Part shown: piece after piece, positions 34,918-38,301 of the stretch
How positions within the stretch are numbered: the first letter of the stretch is position 1
Layout of the letters: every line of letters begins with the position of its first letter
Origin: Paracoccus sp. UBA889
GTDB taxonomy: Bacteria; Pseudomonadota; Alphaproteobacteria; Rhodobacterales; Rhodobacteraceae
Length of the DNA: 38,301 nt
NCBI GenBank assembly: GCA_002294185.1
Contig: DBFD01000074.1
Span: 1 to 38,301, forward strand
Direction: 5' to 3'
Notes under the pieces: model-generated
Databases searched by the model: none
What the model saw: the letters and a program-made list of their open reading frames with translations, nothing else
What the model was told of the DNA's origin: nothing
Translations under genes and position numbers: made by a program

Positions 34918-36290
34918 GACGGCCGCTGTCCTGGTCGATGCGGTTTGCGCTGGCATTGTCGGCGGTCTTCGCCATCGGCACCTTGTCGGCCGGTGGTTTG
35001 TCCTATCTTTTCCTGTCGCGGGAAATGAGTCAGCGCCTTCTGGCCGATGTGCGATCCAGCGCAGAAAGCCTGGCGCGGATCGCGTCCACCGGCGACCGGA
35101 CCGATCTTGACGAGGAAATCCGCGCCCAGGTCCGCTCCAGCAGGAACGGCGCCAGCCTGTTCGCCTTTGTCGATGCCGCCTCGGGGCAGACCACCGGCTC
35201 GCTGCGGCTGTCGGCCCCCTTCGAGGGCGCGCGCCGTCTGCTTGTCGGCCGCGACATCCCGGCAGGCGCGCCCAAGCAGGCCGACAGCGCCGAGGCCTAT
35301 CTTGCCTTCGGGATCCGGACCGAACCCGGCTGGGTCATCGCCGCACGCGACGAGGCCTGGGTCAGCGAGAATGGCGAGATCCTGGTGCAGACGACGGCAT
35401 CGTCGCTGGCTCTTGCGATGGTGTTGTCCATCGGGCTTGCGCTGATCATCGCGCGCAGGAACGAACGCCGCATCGACCGCATGGACCGGGTTCTCGACGA
35501 AGTCGGCGCCGGGCGCATGCATCGGCGGATCGGCGACGGCGGCAACGACGACATCGCCGACCTCGCCGCCCGCGTGGATCAGATGCTCGACCGGCTCGAA
35601 ACCGGGGTCGAGGCCATCCGGCAGGTGTCGACCGATGTTGCCCATGATCTGCGCGCGCCCCTGGCGCGGCTGAGGATGCGGCTGGAACCACAGGCCCTTT
35701 CCGGCACGCTGCCGGCGGATGCCCGGCGCGAGATCGGCTCGGCCCTGATGGACATCGACGCCATCTCGGCGACGTTCGACGCGATCCTGCGTCTTGCACG
35801 ATTGCAGTCGGGCACCGTGGGGCGGCGTCACGATCCCGTCGATCTGGTGCGGCTGGCTGCCTCGATCGGCGAAATCCTGCAGCCATCGGCCGAAGAGGCC
35901 GGCCATACACTCGACATCGACCTTCCGGCCGCGCCCGTCCGCGTCCCGGGCGACGAGGATCTGCTGGCCCAGGCGCTGACCAATCTGGTGGTGAACGCGG
36001 TCGAACATTGCCCGCCGCCGGCCTCGGTGAGAATCGAGGTCGGTCTGCGGGCAAACCGGCCCGTGCTGACCGTTTCCGACAATGGCCCCGGCATCCCCGA
36101 GGCCGATCGCGGGCCGGTCCTGGAACGGTTCGTGCGCCTCGATGCCAGCCGGTCGGTGCCCGGAACGGGGCTGGGCCTCAGCCTGGTCTCGGCGATCGCC
36201 GAGCTTCATCAGGCGACGCTGGTGCTTCAGGACAACGCGCCCGGACTGAGGGTTTCGATCATTTTCCCGGCCGCCCTTACAAATCCGTAA
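34914..36290 (+). CDS. sensor histidine kinase, partner of the adjacent response regulator
   Basis: The 458-residue protein has two membrane segments (about 12-34 and 162-180) around a periplasmic sensor of about 127 residues with no recognised fold. HAMP and HisKA follow, with the box STDVAHDLRAPLARLRMRLE carrying H244. The ATPase domain shows NLVVNAVEH (N box), DNGPGIPEADR (G1) and GTGLGLSLV (G2). The ATGA overlap with the regulator gene gives translational coupling. Because mprF and lipid-phosphatase genes surround it, a membrane, peptide, metal or acid signal is likely. Its own stop codon lies inside box 3. Confidence 0.95.
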   Translation: MRRPLSWSMRFALALSAVFAIGTLSAGGLSYLFLSREMSQRLLADVRSSAESLARIASTGDRTDLDEEIRAQVRSSRNGASLFAFVDAASGQTTGSLRLSAPFEGARRLLVGRDIPAGAPKQADSAEAYLAFGIRTEPGWVIAARDEAWVSENGEILVQTTASSLALAMVLSIGLALIIARRNERRIDRMDRVLDEVGAGRMHRRIGDGGNDDIADLAARVDQMLDRLETGVEAIRQVSTDVAHDLRAPLARLRMRLEPQALSGTLPADARREIGSALMDIDAISATFDAILRLARLQSGTVGRRHDPVDLVRLAASIGEILQPSAEEAGHTLDIDLPAAPVRVPGDEDLLAQALTNLVVNAVEHCPPPASVRIEVGLRANRPVLTVSDNGPGIPEADRGPVLERFVRLDASRSVPGTGLGLSLVSAIAELHQATLVLQDNAPGLRVSIIFPAALTNP

Positions 36291-36291
36291 G
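36276..36291. promoter_or_regulatory. CTTAC-N6-GTAAG box 3, over the kinase stop codon and upstream of the phosphatase
   Basis: CTTAC (36276-36280) and GTAAG (36287-36291) flank AAATCC; the TAA stop of the kinase gene is part of GTAAG. It ends 79 nt before the phosphatase ATG. A hairpin GGCCCG-TCG-CGGGCC follows at 36302-36316. The outer flanks differ from boxes 1 and 2 (GCCC on the left, GATG on the right). Confidence 0.55.
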
Positions 36292-36370
36292 GATGCGGCA
36301 AGGCCCGTCGCGGGCCGGCGGTTCACAAGGCGTCATCGGCCGCTGCGCCCCTGTCCCGGATGGATCGCTC

Positions 36371-36937
36371 ATGTCCTTATACACCCGTCTCAAATATGCG
36401 CTTGGCGCCTTCGTCCTGCTGCTTCTCGGACTGGGGCTGTATCTCGGGGCCATTCAGCTCAGCGGAAATTTTGCCCCGGTCGTGGCTGGTGAGGTCTATC
36501 GTTCGAACCAGGTCACGGCCGCGCGCCTGGCCCGATATCGCGACAGCTATGGCATCCGGACCGTGCTGAACCTGCGCGGCGCCAGCCCCGGTTCCGACTG
36601 GTACGACGAGGAAGTCAGGGCAGCGGCGGCGCTTGGCATGACGCTGATCGATTTTCCGCTGTCGGCGAGTCGGGAATTGACCGAAACGCAAATCCGCGAC
36701 CTCATGCGGATCCTGCGCGATGCGCCGAAACCCTTGCTGATCCATTGCCGGTCGGGCGCCGACCGCACCGGTCTTGCCTCGGTGATCTATCAGGCCGTGA
36801 TCAAGGGCATGGACGAGGACCGCGCCGAAAGCCAGCTTTCCCTGCGCTTCGGTCATTTTTCGGTCCCGGTGCTGTCGCAGGCTTGGCCCATGGATCAGAC
36901 CTGGGAACGGATCGAGGCGAAGACCGCGCTGGAATGA
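36371..36937 (+). CDS. membrane-anchored dual-specificity-type (CX5R) phosphatase
   Basis: The 188-residue protein has one N-terminal membrane helix (about 9-30) preceded by Arg and Lys, so the catalytic domain should face the periplasm by the positive-inside rule. The phosphatase domain (about 38-180) has the P-loop HCRSGADRTG with nucleophile C126 and R132, and a DUF442/Siw14-like start (VYRSNQVTAARLARYRDSYGIRTVLNLRG). A soluble phosphotyrosine phosphatase would not need the anchor; a lipid phosphate or lipid A phosphate is a possible substrate given mprF and the PAP2 protein nearby. The ribosome site is weak (GGATGG). It lies 80 bp after the kinase gene and may use its own box-controlled promoter. 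Confidence 0.85.
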   Translation: MSLYTRLKYALGAFVLLLLGLGLYLGAIQLSGNFAPVVAGEVYRSNQVTAARLARYRDSYGIRTVLNLRGASPGSDWYDEEVRAAAALGMTLIDFPLSASRELTETQIRDLMRILRDAPKPLLIHCRSGADRTGLASVIYQAVIKGMDEDRAESQLSLRFGHFSVPVLSQAWPMDQTWERIEAKTALE

Positions 36938-37005
36938 GGGCTCCACGATCACCAGCCCGGCGTGCCGATCCCGATGGCCAATGGTCAGGGGCTCGTCCGC
37001 GGGCT

Positions 37006-37326
37006 CTAGCGACCCGCGATGGCCTCGGAGGTCAGGCGCTGGCGCAGGATCGCCTTGTCCTCGCGGATCATGGCGGGAATCAGGAACAGGTCGATCACCA
37101 TCCAGATGCTGACAAGGGCCAAGGGCACCCAACCGATCAGGATCGGCGCGGTAAGCAGGCCGAAACCCCACAGGACCAGCATCAGGAATCCGCTGACATA
37201 GCGGCCCAGATAAAAGCGGTGCGCGCCAAATCCCCACAAGACCAGCGCCAGCAGATAGGCGACCAGGGGTGACTTCGCCTCGTTCGCGATGCGCTGTTCG
37301 ATCAGCAATTGCCCTGTGCTGTCCAT
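37006..37326 (-). CDS. TM2-domain membrane protein
   Basis: The 106-residue protein has a short polar N-terminus followed by the TM2 domain: helix 1 (about 22-38) with GAHRFYLGRYVSGF, then hydrophobic stretches LMLVLWGFGLLTAPILIGW and VPLALVSIWMVIDLFLIP, and a basic C-terminal tail. TM2 proteins are small bacterial membrane proteins without a settled function. AAAGGAAACG lies ahead of the ATG at 37326. It faces the phosphatase gene across 68 bp with no clear terminator. Confidence 0.85.
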   Translation of the reverse strand: MDSTGQLLIEQRIANEAKSPLVAYLLALVLWGFGAHRFYLGRYVSGFLMLVLWGFGLLTAPILIGWVPLALVSIWMVIDLFLIPAMIREDKAILRQRLTSEAIAGR

Positions 37327-37351
37327 CGGTCGGCGTTTCCTTTCCCAAGAT

Positions 37352-37370
37352 CGGGCGGCTAGGTCGCCCG
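37352..37370 (-). terminator. hairpin between the aminotransferase and TM2 genes
   Basis: CGGGCG (37352-37357) and CGCCCG (37365-37370) form a 6-bp stem with a 7-nt loop, 44 nt past the aminotransferase stop on the minus strand. The sense 3' flank is ATCTTGGG with no T-run, so it is a weak terminator candidate; it also lies just upstream of the TM2 gene. Confidence 0.35.
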
Positions 37371-37414
37371 GTCATCGAGATAGGATTTTCCCGGCCCTGC
37401 GCAAGATCCGCCGC

Positions 37415-38301
37415 CTAGAACACCCTGTCAAAGACCGTTTTCAGCCGCGTCAGGGTGCCATCGACATCGGCCAGCTTGTCCAGACCGAAAAGACCCAGCC
37501 GGAAGGTCGAGAACCCGTCGCCCTCGCCCACCGCCAGCGGCACGCCGGCCGCGATCTGCATCCCTTCTTCCGCGAATTTGCGGCCTGACCGGATCTGGGG
37601 ATCGTCGGTATAGCTGACCACCACGCCGGGCGCCCCAAAGCCCGGCGCGGCGACCGAACGGACGCCCCTCTCGGCCAGCATCGTCCGCACGCCGTCCCCC
37701 AGCCGCCACTGCGCCGCGCGCGCGGTTTCGAACCCCATGGCGCGGGTTTCCGCCATCGCGTCGCGCAGCGCCAGCAGCGAATCGGTCGGCATGGTCGCGT
37801 GATAGGCGTGGCCGCCATCCTCATAGGCCGCCATGATCGCGCGCCATTTCTTCAGGTCCATCGCGAAACTGTCGCTTTCGGTCTTCTCCAGCCTGCCTGC
37901 GGCGCGCTGCGACAGCATCACCAGCCCGGCGGCGGGTGTCGAGGACCAGCCCTTCTGCGGGGCCGAGATCAGCACATCGACGCCGGTCGCGGCCATATCG
38001 ACCCAGACCGCGCCCGATGCGATGCAGTCCAGCACCATCAGCGCGCCCACCTCGTGCGCGGCCTCGGACAGCGCGCGGATGTAGTCGTCCGGCAGGATCA
38101 ATCCCGCCGAGGTCTCGACATGCGGGGCAAAGACCGCATCGGGCCGGGTTTCGCGGATCGTCGCGGCGACATCCTCGATGGGCGGGGGTGCATAGGCGGG
38201 CTGGGGCGCGTTCCCGGCGGGCCGGGCCATCGCCACGGTGGTATCGCGCGCGAAACCGCCCGCCTCGAATATCTGGCTCCAGCGATAGCTGAACCAGCCG
38301 T
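37415..38301 (-). CDS. class V aminotransferase (alanine/serine-glyoxylate type), N-terminus cut by window edge
   Basis: About 295 residues of a PLP-dependent fold-type I enzyme are present; roughly the first quarter lies beyond the window. The reading frame runs open to the last base (NGWFSYRWSQIFEAGGF...). The PLP-ring aspartate is in MVLDCIASG and the Schiff-base lysine in ISAPQKGWSS. The histidine-containing MKKW-like region (LKKWRAIMAAYEDGGHAYHATMPTDSL) and C-terminal RLGLFGLDKL fit the alanine/serine-glyoxylate aminotransferase group, with 2-aminoethylphosphonate or serine enzymes less likely. It ends with TAG at 37415. Operon partners, if any, lie outside the window. Confidence 0.88.
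   Translation of the reverse strand, partial: GWFSYRWSQIFEAGGFARDTTVAMARPAGNAPQPAYAPPPIEDVAATIRETRPDAVFAPHVETSAGLILPDDYIRALSEAAHEVGALMVLDCIASGAVWVDMAATGVDVLISAPQKGWSSTPAAGLVMLSQRAAGRLEKTESDSFAMDLKKWRAIMAAYEDGGHAYHATMPTDSLLALRDAMAETRAMGFETARAAQWRLGDGVRTMLAERGVRSVAAPGFGAPGVVVSYTDDPQIRSGRKFAEEGMQIAAGVPLAVGEGDGFSTFRLGLFGLDKLADVDGTLTRLKTVFDRVF

Overview
The window looks like chromosomal DNA of a GC-rich alphaproteobacterium of the Rhodobacterales, probably Paracoccus or a close relative. This is inferred from base composition, from protein sequence style, from a lon / HU-like pair, and from the mix of TRAP, tripartite tricarboxylate (TTT), molybdenum hydroxylase and PQQ-type genes. No phage, IS element, transposase or CRISPR array is visible. 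Both window ends cut a gene: a tRNA-Val on the left and a class V aminotransferase on the right.

Layout. 1-3079: the 3' end of tRNA-Val(TAC), then a TetR regulator divergent from an Old-Yellow-Enzyme-type demethylase/reductase. 3120-10717: a tartrate island. A minus-strand operon carries tctC, a fused tctA-tctB and two paralogous tartrate dehydrogenases (ttuC). Divergent from it are a LysR regulator and a D(-)-tartrate dehydratase (tarD) whose catalytic residues all align. 10837-16792: two minus-strand units, a PQQ-type sugar dehydrogenase with a diheme cytochrome c, then a three-subunit PaoABC-like molybdenum aldehyde oxidoreductase behind its own apparent terminator and promoter. 17022-21817 (plus): a Tat-exported TRAP binding protein, dctQ, dctM, an amidase and a tiny membrane protein, the last three translationally coupled. 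21890-25015: tRNA-Val(CAC), an armless HU-like protein and lon with a clear terminator. 25182-27438: an orphan EnvZ-like kinase divergent from a metallo-beta-lactamase-fold hydrolase.

27611-36937 is the most interesting part, a cell-envelope lipid module. On the minus strand lie mprF, a DedA-PAP2-LssY fusion protein, an exported protein of unknown function and a DUF347 membrane protein. On the plus strand lie an OmpR-family response regulator, its kinase and a membrane-anchored CX5R phosphatase. Three copies of the inverted repeat CTTAC-N6-GTAAG sit 80-98 nt upstream of mprF, of the unknown exported protein and of the phosphatase. An extra half-site lies in the mprF leader. I infer that the local two-component system controls all three units through this box. 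37006-38301 holds a TM2-domain protein and the partial aminotransferase.
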